Assembly: GCA_963583595.1 (NCBI GenBank)
Contig: CAUZWC010000062.1
Location: 1-12,905 of the forward strand
Direction: 5' to 3'
From: JABIRQ01 sp963583595
GTDB taxonomy: Bacteria; Pseudomonadota; Alphaproteobacteria; CADEGL01
DNA length: 12,905 bases
The position numbers were made by a program, and so were the translations under genes. The notes below the pieces were generated by a model, which saw nothing but the letters and a program-made list of their open reading frames with translations, had not been told where the DNA came from and made no database searches. Positions 1 through 7,102 of the stretch are shown piece after piece (position 1 is the stretch's first letter; the number at the start of each line of letters is the position of its first letter).

Positions 1-267
1 TACGCCCGCAGCTTCGTCGCCGAGACGGACGGCCCCAAAGTCCTTGACGGCAGCTACGACCCGACCTTCGCCATCGGCTTGGTGGCCAAGGACGCCGGGC
101 TCGGCCTGGCCATGGCGCGGGAGTTCGGTGTGCCGCTCCGTCTCTTCCCGGTCATGCAGGAGATCGTGGAACAGGCGCGGGCGGCCTATGGCGACGATGC
201 CGGCAATCTGGTCACCGCGCGGGTCTACGAGGACGCGGCCGGGGTCGCTTTCCGCCCGAAGGGCTAG
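1..267 (+). CDS. 3-hydroxyisobutyrate dehydrogenase-like NAD(P)-dependent oxidoreductase, C-terminal end (partial)
   Basis: The window opens inside this gene; frame 1 is open from base 1 to the TAG at 265-267, giving the last 88 residues. The piece reads as the all-helical C-terminal domain of the beta-hydroxyacid dehydrogenase family, with the pattern F-x-I-G-L-V-x-K-D-x-G-L-x-L-A around residues 23-37. The lysine and aspartate in that stretch belong to the conserved helix after the catalytic-lysine helix. The family reduces or oxidises short 3-hydroxyacids or semialdehydes such as 3-hydroxyisobutyrate or tartronate semialdehyde with NAD(P). The Rossmann domain and catalytic lysine lie outside the window, so the substrate cannot be assigned. 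It converges on the minus-strand transporter gene with one base between the two stop codons. Confidence 0.8.
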   Translation, partial: YARSFVAETDGPKVLDGSYDPTFAIGLVAKDAGLGLAMAREFGVPLRLFPVMQEIVEQARAAYGDDAGNLVTARVYEDAAGVAFRPKG

Positions 268-268
268 T

Positions 269-1198
269 TCAGCGGCGCCGGCTGGTCGCCACGGTCTGGC
301 CGACAATCGCCAGAAGCACGATGCCCGCGCCCAGCGCCTCGCGCGGGGCGATGACCTCGCCGGCGAAAATCCAGGTCCAGATCGGGGCGAGCACGATTTC
401 CGACAGGCTGAGCAGCGCGAGCACCCCGGCGGGGATGTGGCGCGCGCCGCGCACGAAGCAGAGCATCCCTAGCGCGATCAGGCTGCCGCCCATCACGATC
501 ACGATCAGCACGTCGTCGAGGGGCATGTCGAGATCTCTGGTGCCCTGGCCGAGGGCGATGAAATAGCTGACGACCAGCCCGATCAGCCCGCCCCAGCAGA
601 CCGTCGGCAGCATCTCGACCTGGCGGCCGTAGCGCAGCATCACGGTCAGCCCGGCGAAGCCGAAGGCGACCAGCAGGGCGTAGAGGCTGCCGAGAACCTG
701 TAGATCGGTCCGGTTGCCCGAGACCATCACGGTAACGCCCGCGATGGCGACCCCCATGGCGATCCAGGTCACGGCCGAGGGCCGCTCACCCATGAGGGCC
801 CAGGCCATCATGCCGGCGAGAAAGGGGGCCAGGCTGATGATGAAGACGGCATTCGCGGTCGAGGTATGGACCACCGCGAAGACCATGAAAAGCGAGGCGC
901 AGGCCTGGCAGATGCCGCCCAGCACGGCGGGCAGGCCGGCGCGGCGGAAGCTTGTGATGATGCGGCCGCGCTGGGTCAGGATCAGGATGATCATGAGCAG
1001 GAAGAACTGGCCATAGAAACGCCAGAAGGCGATGACCTCGCTGGGTGCCGCGTCGGTCAGCCGGATCGCCAGGCTCTGCAGGCTCCACAGCACCCCGGCG
1101 CCGAGCACCAGGGCCGCGCCCACGGCGGGCCGGGCGGCGGGCATTTCTTCCGGGTTTCCGTTGCGGGGCGGAAGTTCCTGTCCCTTCCTCGGGCTCAT
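269..1198 (-). CDS. EamA/DMT-superfamily membrane transporter
   Basis: The 309-residue product has about ten hydrophobic helices in two five-helix halves, the normal size and layout of EamA (drug/metabolite transporter) proteins. The first helix starts near residue 24 and carries the family-like G-V-L-W-S-L pattern; charged residues cluster between helices and at the C-terminus (TSRRR). EamA proteins move small metabolites or amino-acid-like compounds, often outward, across the inner membrane; nothing here fixes the substrate. It is the last gene of a three-gene operon, starting 10 bases after the molybdoenzyme stop, so it may import the substrate or export the product of the two enzymes. The start at 1198 has only a weak AAGG upstream. 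An ATG at 1144 (residue 19) also precedes helix 1 and is a possible alternative. Confidence 0.88.
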   Translation of the reverse strand: MSPRKGQELPPRNGNPEEMPAARPAVGAALVLGAGVLWSLQSLAIRLTDAAPSEVIAFWRFYGQFFLLMIILILTQRGRIITSFRRAGLPAVLGGICQACASLFMVFAVVHTSTANAVFIISLAPFLAGMMAWALMGERPSAVTWIAMGVAIAGVTVMVSGNRTDLQVLGSLYALLVAFGFAGLTVMLRYGRQVEMLPTVCWGGLIGLVVSYFIALGQGTRDLDMPLDDVLIVIVMGGSLIALGMLCFVRGARHIPAGVLALLSLSEIVLAPIWTWIFAGEVIAPREALGAGIVLLAIVGQTVATSRRR

Positions 1199-1208
1199 GG
1201 ATGGTGCC

Positions 1209-3542
1209 TTATGCGGGTTGGGCGGGCGCGGCGGCGCGGATCGCGTGCCAGATCGCCTGCGGCGTCGCCGGCATATCTATATCGCCCACCCCCAAGGGAG
1301 CCAGGGCGTTGAGCAGGGCGGCGGTGATCGCCGGCGGGGACGGCATGGCGGCCGATTCGCCGACCCCTTTCACCCCCAGCGGATTGCTGGGGCAAGGCGT
1401 TCCTTCGAGAAGAATCGAAATATCTGGCATGTCGTCCGCCCGGGGCAGGCAATAGTCCATCAGGGAGCCTGAAAGAAGCTGGCCGGCCGCGTCGTAGCGG
1501 GTGTCTTCCAACAGGGCCTGGCCGAGCCCATGGGCGACTCCGCCATGGATCTGGCCCTCGACGATCATCGGGTTGATCACCAAGCCGATATCCTGGACGC
1601 AGCTGTGGCGCAGCACCCGGACCCGGCCGGTGTCCGGATCGACCTCGAGTTCGGCGATATGGCAGCCATTGGGATGTGCATGCTTGCCGGGGGTGAATTC
1701 GGCATGGGCCTCCAGACCTGTCGCATGGCCCGGGGGCAGGCGCGCCGGATCGTGGGCGGCGCGGAAGACCTCGCGCATGGCGATGCGCCGGTCCGTCCCC
1801 GCGATGACGAAGCCGCCATCCTCGAAGGCCAAATCGGCGGGCGCGGCTTCGAGAAGATGCTCGGCGATGGGCCGGGCCAGATCGACGAGGGTTTCCATGG
1901 CGAGATGCATCGCCGTGCCGTCGAGGACGAGAGAGCGGGACCCGGCCGTGCCCATGCCGTGCGGGACCCGGTCCGTGTCGCCCTGGACGATCTCGACCTC
2001 ATCCGGGTCCAGCCCAAAACGGTCGGCGACGATCTGGGCGAAGGCCGTCTCATGGCCCTGGCCGTTCGCCATCATGCCGGACAGCACGATCGTGCCGCCG
2101 TCGGGCCGGGTGACGATATCGGTCGGCTCTGTCATGCCCGGGCCGCCATTGGCTTCGACATAGGGCACGAGCCCCAACCCGCGCAGGCAGCCGCGCGCCT
2201 CGCTCTCGGCCCGCCGTGCGGCGAAGCCGTCGAGATCCGCGATCTCGCGCGCCCGGGCCAGGGTCGCAGGGAAATCGCCGGAATCGTAGACCAGTCCGGT
2301 CGGCGTTTCATGGGGCAGATCGGCTGGGCCGATCATGTTGCGCCGACGCAATTCGACCCGGTCGATGCCTAACTCCTCGGCCGCGGCCTCGATCAGGCGC
2401 TCGATCAGGTTGATAGCCTCGGGCCGTCCGGCGCCCCGGAAGACATCGGTGCGCACGGTGTTGGTCAGCACGGCGCGGACCTGTACATGGGCGACCGGGA
2501 TGCGGTAGGGGCCGCAGGAGGCGGGGATGCCGGCGACCGGCGACAGGGCGCCCATATTGGTGGCATAGGCGCCCAGATTAGCCCGGTTCACCGTGCGGAA
2601 ACCCAGAATGCGGCCCTCCGCGTCCAGCGCCAGGGCGGCGTCGGAGACATGGTCGCGGGCCTGGGAATCGGTGACGAAGCCCTCGCCGTTGCTGCCCGGC
2701 CAGCGCACCGGACGGCCCAGCCGCCGGGCCGCCCAAAGGACCGACAAGGTCTCTGGGTAGATCATGTTCTTCATGCCGAAGGCACCGCCGACATCGCCGA
2801 TCACGCAGCGCAGGCTGCCGGCGGGCAGGCCGAGCAGCTCCACCGACTTGTCCCGCACCCGATGCGGGGTCTGGCCGTTGGTGTAGATGGTCGATCGGCC
2901 CTCCCCGTCCGGCGGCAGGGCGATCACGGCGCGAGGCTCGATGGAATGGACGATCAGCCGGTTGTTGACGATGCGCCGCTCGACGATATGGGCGGCCGAG
3001 GCGAAGGCTGCCGCCGTCGCCGCGGCATCGCCGAGTTCGTGGATATAGCAAAGATTGTCGGGTGCCTCGGGCCAGACGGCGGCGCTGCCGGGCGCATCTG
3101 CCGTCGCGGTCTCGACCGTCGCGGGCAGAGGGGTATAGGTCACCGCGATCCGTTCGGCCGCGTCCCGGGCTTGCGAAGCGCTCTCCGCCACGACCATGGC
3201 GACGGCTTCGCCGAGTTGGCGGACATGGCCGCGGGCCAGCACGGGCTGGGCCGGGGCGAAAATCTCGCGCCCCTCCACGCCCTTGGGCAGGAAGAAGGGC
3301 GGGATATCCTGAACCCCATCGGCGGTCAGATCGGCGATGGTGAAGATCCCCACGACCCCCGGCATCACGGCGGCTTCGGCCGTGTCCAGGGCGTCGATCC
3401 GGGCATGGGCATGGGGCGAGCGCAGGAAGGCCGTGTGCAATTTACCCTCGAAGCGCAGGTCGTCGACAAAGCGGCCCATGCCGGTCAGCAGGCGGCGGTC
3501 CTCCTTGCGCGCCAGGCGGCGGCCGATCTGGCGTACGCTCAT
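1209..3542 (-). CDS. Xanthine dehydrogenase/CoxL-family molybdopterin-binding large subunit
   Basis: The 777-residue protein has the full large-subunit architecture of molybdenum hydroxylases. The N-terminal a/b-hammerhead domain (about residues 15-140) begins with R-K-E-D-x-R-L-L-T-G and a G-R-F-V-D-D. The molybdopterin-binding halves follow. Visible cofactor motifs are GGAFGMK (252-258), FRGAGRPE (368-375), GQGHET (494-499) and KGVGES (725-730), with Glu729 matching the catalytic glutamate of the family. It lacks the AYxCSFR loop of true aerobic CO dehydrogenases, so it is more likely an aldehyde- or N-heterocycle-oxidising relative. Such enzymes normally need a 2Fe-2S subunit and an FAD subunit; neither is next to it or fused to it. 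Its ATG overlaps the stop of the upstream flavoprotein gene (ATGA at 3539-3542), implying translational coupling. No signal peptide is seen, so it should be cytoplasmic. Confidence 0.93.
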   Translation of the reverse strand: MSVRQIGRRLARKEDRRLLTGMGRFVDDLRFEGKLHTAFLRSPHAHARIDALDTAEAAVMPGVVGIFTIADLTADGVQDIPPFFLPKGVEGREIFAPAQPVLARGHVRQLGEAVAMVVAESASQARDAAERIAVTYTPLPATVETATADAPGSAAVWPEAPDNLCYIHELGDAAATAAAFASAAHIVERRIVNNRLIVHSIEPRAVIALPPDGEGRSTIYTNGQTPHRVRDKSVELLGLPAGSLRCVIGDVGGAFGMKNMIYPETLSVLWAARRLGRPVRWPGSNGEGFVTDSQARDHVSDAALALDAEGRILGFRTVNRANLGAYATNMGALSPVAGIPASCGPYRIPVAHVQVRAVLTNTVRTDVFRGAGRPEAINLIERLIEAAAEELGIDRVELRRRNMIGPADLPHETPTGLVYDSGDFPATLARAREIADLDGFAARRAESEARGCLRGLGLVPYVEANGGPGMTEPTDIVTRPDGGTIVLSGMMANGQGHETAFAQIVADRFGLDPDEVEIVQGDTDRVPHGMGTAGSRSLVLDGTAMHLAMETLVDLARPIAEHLLEAAPADLAFEDGGFVIAGTDRRIAMREVFRAAHDPARLPPGHATGLEAHAEFTPGKHAHPNGCHIAELEVDPDTGRVRVLRHSCVQDIGLVINPMIVEGQIHGGVAHGLGQALLEDTRYDAAGQLLSGSLMDYCLPRADDMPDISILLEGTPCPSNPLGVKGVGESAAMPSPPAITAALLNALAPLGVGDIDMPATPQAIWHAIRAAAPAQPA

Positions 3543-5827
3543 GCCGTGACCCGACCGGCCGCATGCGGCTGCAAGGCGATTTCCTCGCCATGCAGGTCGA
3601 TGGCCCAGCCCTCCTCGCCGTCGCCCGCGACCAGACCCATGACCAGGGCGAGGCCGGATGCGGGCAGCCAGGCGGCGGAGGAGGTGAGACCGACCGGCAC
3701 ACCGTCCTTCAGGATCGGCTCGGCGCCCATCGGCTTCGATCCACTCGCCGGGAAAGAGAATGTCCGCAACGCGCGACGCCGTTCGGCGGGCGGTGCGAGG
3801 CCGATCTCGGCGGCGGAGACCGTGGGGCCGAAATCGAGGCCCCAGGTCGGACGGCCGGCTTCCAGACGCAGGGCCTCCGCGGCCAGATGGCCGGCATGGC
3901 GCAGGCCCAGACCGTTGCCCGCCAGAACCAGGGCGTCATGGGCGCAGACTGCCATCTCGGCGGGCAGGATCAGCAGCCAGCTACCGTCGCCGGCGCCCAG
4001 GCAGACCAGCCGGGCGGTGGCATAGCCGATTTCGACCGAGCGCGATTGGCCCGCGGTCATGCCGTCCCACAGAGCGCCCGCGGCGGACAGCAGAGCGCCG
4101 GCCGGCGGCCCTTGAAGGCAGATCAGCGCAAGCCCGCCGGTCAGGTCGGTGCAGGCACAGCGCGATCCGGCGAGCCGGTTGTGCGCGATCCAGTCAGGCA
4201 GGCGGACGGTCTGTTCTGGCAGGTCGAGCAGCAGATGTCCGCCTTCCCAGGGCAGGACCATGGGCGCGGCTTCTATCCCGTCCCGATCATTGGTCATGAT
4301 CGCACCCGCCGCCAGACCCTCCGGCACCGGGCCGCCGGCCAGACCGGCCAGGACCGCGGAGGCATCCGGTCCGGTGAGGGCGAGCTTGGTCATCGAGGAA
4401 AGATCGAACAGGGCCACGCCCGTCGCGGCGGCGGCCAGTTCCTCGCCCAGGCAGGCGTCCCAGCCCTCGGCCGTCCCGGTCTCGAACCAGACCGGGCGTT
4501 CGTAGCCCGCGGCGGCGGAGAAGACCGCACCCGCAGCCGCCATGCGCTCGTGCAGGGGCGAGCGGCGCAGCCCGCGTCCGGTCTTGAAATCATGGCCCGG
4601 GCCGTGGATGTCGAAATGGAAGCTCGGCATCTCGCTGACTCGTGCCTTCAGGAAGCGTTCGCCGCATTGGACGGGCGCGAAGCGGCGGATATCCATCGCT
4701 GTGGTGTCGATCTCCGCCTCGCCCTCGACCAGCCATTCCGCGACCACCGCGCCGGAGGCGGAGGAGGTGATGCCGCTCGAATTCATCCCCGCCGCGACCC
4801 AGAAACCCGCCAGGCCCGGCGCCGGGCCGATCAGGGGCAGCCCGTCGGGGGTGAAGCTTTCCGGTCCGTTCAGCAGGGTGCGGATCTCGGCCGTCTCCAG
4901 AGCCGGGATGCGTTCGATGGCGCCCGGCATATAGGGGGCAAACTGGTCCCAGTCCTCGGGCAGCAGGCCGAAGGCGAAATCCTCGGGCAGAGTATCGAGG
5001 GACAGGGGTTTCGCATTCCGGTCGAAACAGCCGACCAGCAGCCCGCCGACCTCCTCGCGCCCATAGATCAGGGCGTCGGGGTCGCGGAACACGGGCAAGT
5101 CGGGGGTCACGCCTTCGATCGGCTTGGTCAGGACATAGAAATGCTCGACAGCGTGGAGCGGCACGCCGACCCCGGCCATGGCGCCGATCCGGCGGCTCCA
5201 CAGCCCGGCCGCCAGGACGACCGATTCGCAGGCGATCCTGCCCTTGTCCGTCTCGACCCCCGTCACCCGGCCGCTTTCGATGGCGAAGCCCGTGACCTTG
5301 GTCTCCTCGACCAGCCTCGCGCCGCGCTGGCGCGCGACCCGCATATAGGCGCTGGTAATATCCGTCGGATTGACCCTTCCGTCGCCCGGACTCCAGGCCG
5401 CGCCGACCAGATCGTCGGTGCGCATGAGGGGAAATTTCCGCTTCACCTCGGCTGGGTCGATGATCTCGATATCGACGCCGATCACCCGGCCGAGCGAGCG
5501 GATGCGGCGCAGATCGTCCAGCCGCGCCTCGGAGCGGGCGAGCACGACGCGCCCGCAATTGCGCCAGCCGATCGATTGGCCGGCCTCCTTTTCCAGTTCG
5601 GGGATCGTGTCGCGGGTGCGCCGGTATAGGGCCATCGCCGCGGGCAGGCTTTCCAGCAGGGTGATATTGCCGGCGGAATGCCAGGTGGTGCCGCAGCCGA
5701 GCTGGTTGCGCTCGATCACCACGACATCCTTCACCCCGAGGCGGGTCAGGTGATAGGCCGCGCTGCAGCCGGTCACGCCGGCGCCGATCACGACCACCTG
5801 GGCCTGGGTCGGGAATGCCTCGCTCAT
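3539..5827 (-). CDS. FAD-dependent sarcosine/dimethylglycine dehydrogenase-like protein with GcvT-like C-terminal domain
   Basis: The 762-residue protein starts with an FAD-binding Rossmann fold (V-V-I-G-A-G-V-T-G, 12-20) and the acidic end of strand 2 (V-V-I-E-R, 36-40). CGTTWHSAG at 45-53 matches the family motif whose histidine (here His50) carries covalent FAD in dimethylglycine and sarcosine dehydrogenases. The DAO domain runs to about 380, a linker to about 420, and a GcvT-like aminomethyltransferase half to the end, with FDLSSMTKL (474-482) and RLEAGRPTWGLD (654-665). Family members are usually 810-860 residues, so this one is short. The conserved aspartate of the GGIxxD folate motif appears to be Ala521 (DGIEAAP). 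It is the first gene of the operon, with AAGGA (5835-5839) seven bases before the ATG. N-methyl amine oxidation is an inference from family; the substrate is unknown. Confidence 0.88.
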   Translation of the reverse strand: MSEAFPTQAQVVVIGAGVTGCSAAYHLTRLGVKDVVVIERNQLGCGTTWHSAGNITLLESLPAAMALYRRTRDTIPELEKEAGQSIGWRNCGRVVLARSEARLDDLRRIRSLGRVIGVDIEIIDPAEVKRKFPLMRTDDLVGAAWSPGDGRVNPTDITSAYMRVARQRGARLVEETKVTGFAIESGRVTGVETDKGRIACESVVLAAGLWSRRIGAMAGVGVPLHAVEHFYVLTKPIEGVTPDLPVFRDPDALIYGREEVGGLLVGCFDRNAKPLSLDTLPEDFAFGLLPEDWDQFAPYMPGAIERIPALETAEIRTLLNGPESFTPDGLPLIGPAPGLAGFWVAAGMNSSGITSSASGAVVAEWLVEGEAEIDTTAMDIRRFAPVQCGERFLKARVSEMPSFHFDIHGPGHDFKTGRGLRRSPLHERMAAAGAVFSAAAGYERPVWFETGTAEGWDACLGEELAAAATGVALFDLSSMTKLALTGPDASAVLAGLAGGPVPEGLAAGAIMTNDRDGIEAAPMVLPWEGGHLLLDLPEQTVRLPDWIAHNRLAGSRCACTDLTGGLALICLQGPPAGALLSAAGALWDGMTAGQSRSVEIGYATARLVCLGAGDGSWLLILPAEMAVCAHDALVLAGNGLGLRHAGHLAAEALRLEAGRPTWGLDFGPTVSAAEIGLAPPAERRRALRTFSFPASGSKPMGAEPILKDGVPVGLTSSAAWLPASGLALVMGLVAGDGEEGWAIDLHGEEIALQPHAAGRVTA

Positions 5828-5834
5828 GTCTTTA

Positions 5835-5839
5835 TCCTT
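5835..5839 (-). promoter_or_regulatory. Ribosome binding site of the flavoprotein gene
   Basis: AAGGA on the minus strand lies seven bases before the ATG at 5827. It is the best Shine-Dalgarno match in this operon and supports both the chosen start and this gene as the first of the transcript. I see no convincing -35/-10 pair in the 77 bases between it and the repeat element. Confidence 0.6.
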
Positions 5840-5916
5840 CTCGGCGGCAAGCGCGTCACACGGTCAGAATAGCCGTCGGACGCCCGCTGCGCAGGGGGAA
5901 TCGGTGGAATCGCCCC

Positions 5917-6075
5917 TAGCAGGCGGCTGAAAACGTGATGTCGTGCCAGTCATCCTTCGAGACGCGCGCTCGCGCGAGCTCCTCAGGAAGAGGAGATAGA
6001 ATCCCGCAGCCTCACCCTGAGGAGGCCCGCAGGGCCGTCTCGAAGGGTCTGGCCGTGATTTTCGACAGGCCGCTA
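5917..6075. repeat. Compound palindromic intergenic repeat (MITE-like)
   Basis: The element fills most of the gap between korB and the flavoprotein operon. Long arms pair as CCTTCGAGACG (5954-5964) with CGTCTCGAAGG (6036-6046), and CTCCTCAGG (5979-5987) with CCTGAGGAG (6016-6024). Each half carries its own small hairpin: CGCGC-GCTC-GCGCG-type at 5963-5976 and GGCCC-GCA-GGGCC at 6024-6036, so the whole can fold as a branched cruciform. The outer ends are imperfect inverted repeats, TAGCAGGCGGCTGAAAA reading in from 5917 and TAGCGGCCTGTCGAAAA reading in from 6075 (12 of 17 match). The right end supplies the TAG stop of korB. It encodes no protein. The core resembles the multi-copy palindromic extragenic repeats of alphaproteobacteria from memory; copy number was not checked. 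The fold could also end or stabilise the korAB transcript. Confidence 0.8.
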
Positions 6076-7101
6076 ATGTTTCTTGACCGTCCAGACATCG
6101 CCGCGATGCATGACCGCGGCGAGATCGGCAATCGGCGACTTTTCGCGGATGGCGGCGGTCTGCTCGGCCAGCCTCTGTTCGTAGACCGGTCCCGGATTGC
6201 AATAGATCACGCCGACCGCGACGGGCATGGGCGGCTCCATCCCGACCAGCATTTCGGCCAGGATGCGGTCGGTCTCGTCATGGACCATCAGATCGGCCTC
6301 GGTGATGCCGTTCTCGCCCAGCTTGACCATTTCGAGATGCAGGGCGCCGGGCTTCAGGCGCAGGCCCTTGTCCCGGTCCTTGCCGAAGATCAGCGGCTCG
6401 CCGTGACGCACTTCGATCTGGGTGTCCTCGACGACGGCGCGGTCGGTGAATTTGTCGAAGGCGCCGTCGTTGTAGACGATGCAGTTCTGAAAAATCTCGA
6501 CGAAGGAGGTGCCCTTATGGGCATGGGCGCGCATCAGGATGCCGGGCATCTGCTTCTGCTGGGTGTCGACCGCCCGGGCGACGAAGCGCGCGCCCGCGCC
6601 CAGCGCGAAACGGCAGGCCGAGACCGGCTGCTCGACCGAGCCCATGGGCGTCGAGGGCGAACGGGTGCCGACCCGCGAGGTCGGCGAATACTGGCCCTTG
6701 GTCAGGCCGTAGATCTCGTTGTTGAAGAGCAGGAACTGCAGGTCGATATTGCGGCGCAAAACGTGCAGCAAATGGTTGCCGCCGATCGACATGGCGTCGC
6801 CGTCGCCCGAGACGACCCAGATGTCGAGCTCCGGATTGGCCAGCTTGATGCCCGTCGCGACGGCCGGCGCGCGGCCGTGGATCGTGTGGAAGCCGTAGGT
6901 CGAGACGTAATAGGGAAAGCGCGCGGCGCAGCCGATGCCCGAGACGAAGACCGTCTTGTGCCGGGGCGTGCCGATATCGGCCAGGGTCTTGGTCACGCCC
7001 TTGAGGATGGCGTAATCGCCGCAACCGGGGCACCAGCGAACCTCCTGGTCCGAGGTGAAGTCCTTGGCCGTCAGCTTTTTGGGCGGGGTGGCGATGTTCA
7101 T
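6073..7101 (-). CDS. korB: 2-oxoacid:ferredoxin oxidoreductase, beta subunit (KorB)
   Basis: This 342-residue subunit binds thiamine diphosphate and the 4Fe-4S cluster of a 2-oxoacid:ferredoxin oxidoreductase, probably 2-oxoglutarate + CoA + oxidised ferredoxin to succinyl-CoA + CO2. WCPGCG gives Cys24 and Cys27; Cys58 (GIGC) and Cys207 (QNC) have the spacing expected for the other two cluster ligands. The ThDP/Mg motif starts at GDGDAMSIGGNH (99-110) and continues to the NNE at 127-129, with GLTKGQYSPTS at 132-142. There is no fused ferredoxin domain, so an external ferredoxin is required. The start is one base after the korA stop, with GGAGAG inside the end of korA. The stop codon lies in the terminus of the downstream repeat; the length is normal, so no truncation is obvious. 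Pyruvate or another 2-oxoacid as substrate is not excluded. Confidence 0.95.
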   Translation of the reverse strand: MNIATPPKKLTAKDFTSDQEVRWCPGCGDYAILKGVTKTLADIGTPRHKTVFVSGIGCAARFPYYVSTYGFHTIHGRAPAVATGIKLANPELDIWVVSGDGDAMSIGGNHLLHVLRRNIDLQFLLFNNEIYGLTKGQYSPTSRVGTRSPSTPMGSVEQPVSACRFALGAGARFVARAVDTQQKQMPGILMRAHAHKGTSFVEIFQNCIVYNDGAFDKFTDRAVVEDTQIEVRHGEPLIFGKDRDKGLRLKPGALHLEMVKLGENGITEADLMVHDETDRILAEMLVGMEPPMPVAVGVIYCNPGPVYEQRLAEQTAAIREKSPIADLAAVMHRGDVWTVKKH

Positions 7102-7102
7102 C

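Noticed and set aside
2487..4025. Long plus-strand open frame of 512 codons opposite the molybdoenzyme and flavoprotein genes
   Set aside because: It is the antisense shadow of two well-supported minus-strand genes in GC-rich DNA, with low-complexity composition and no family motifs.
3563..5629. Plus-strand open frame of 688 codons opposite the flavoprotein gene
   Set aside because: Antisense shadow; the minus strand carries the FAD and GcvT-like motifs.
5865..5872. TATTCT on the minus strand as a -10 box for the flavoprotein operon
   Set aside because: No -35-like hexamer lies at a suitable distance upstream, so it cannot be told from chance.
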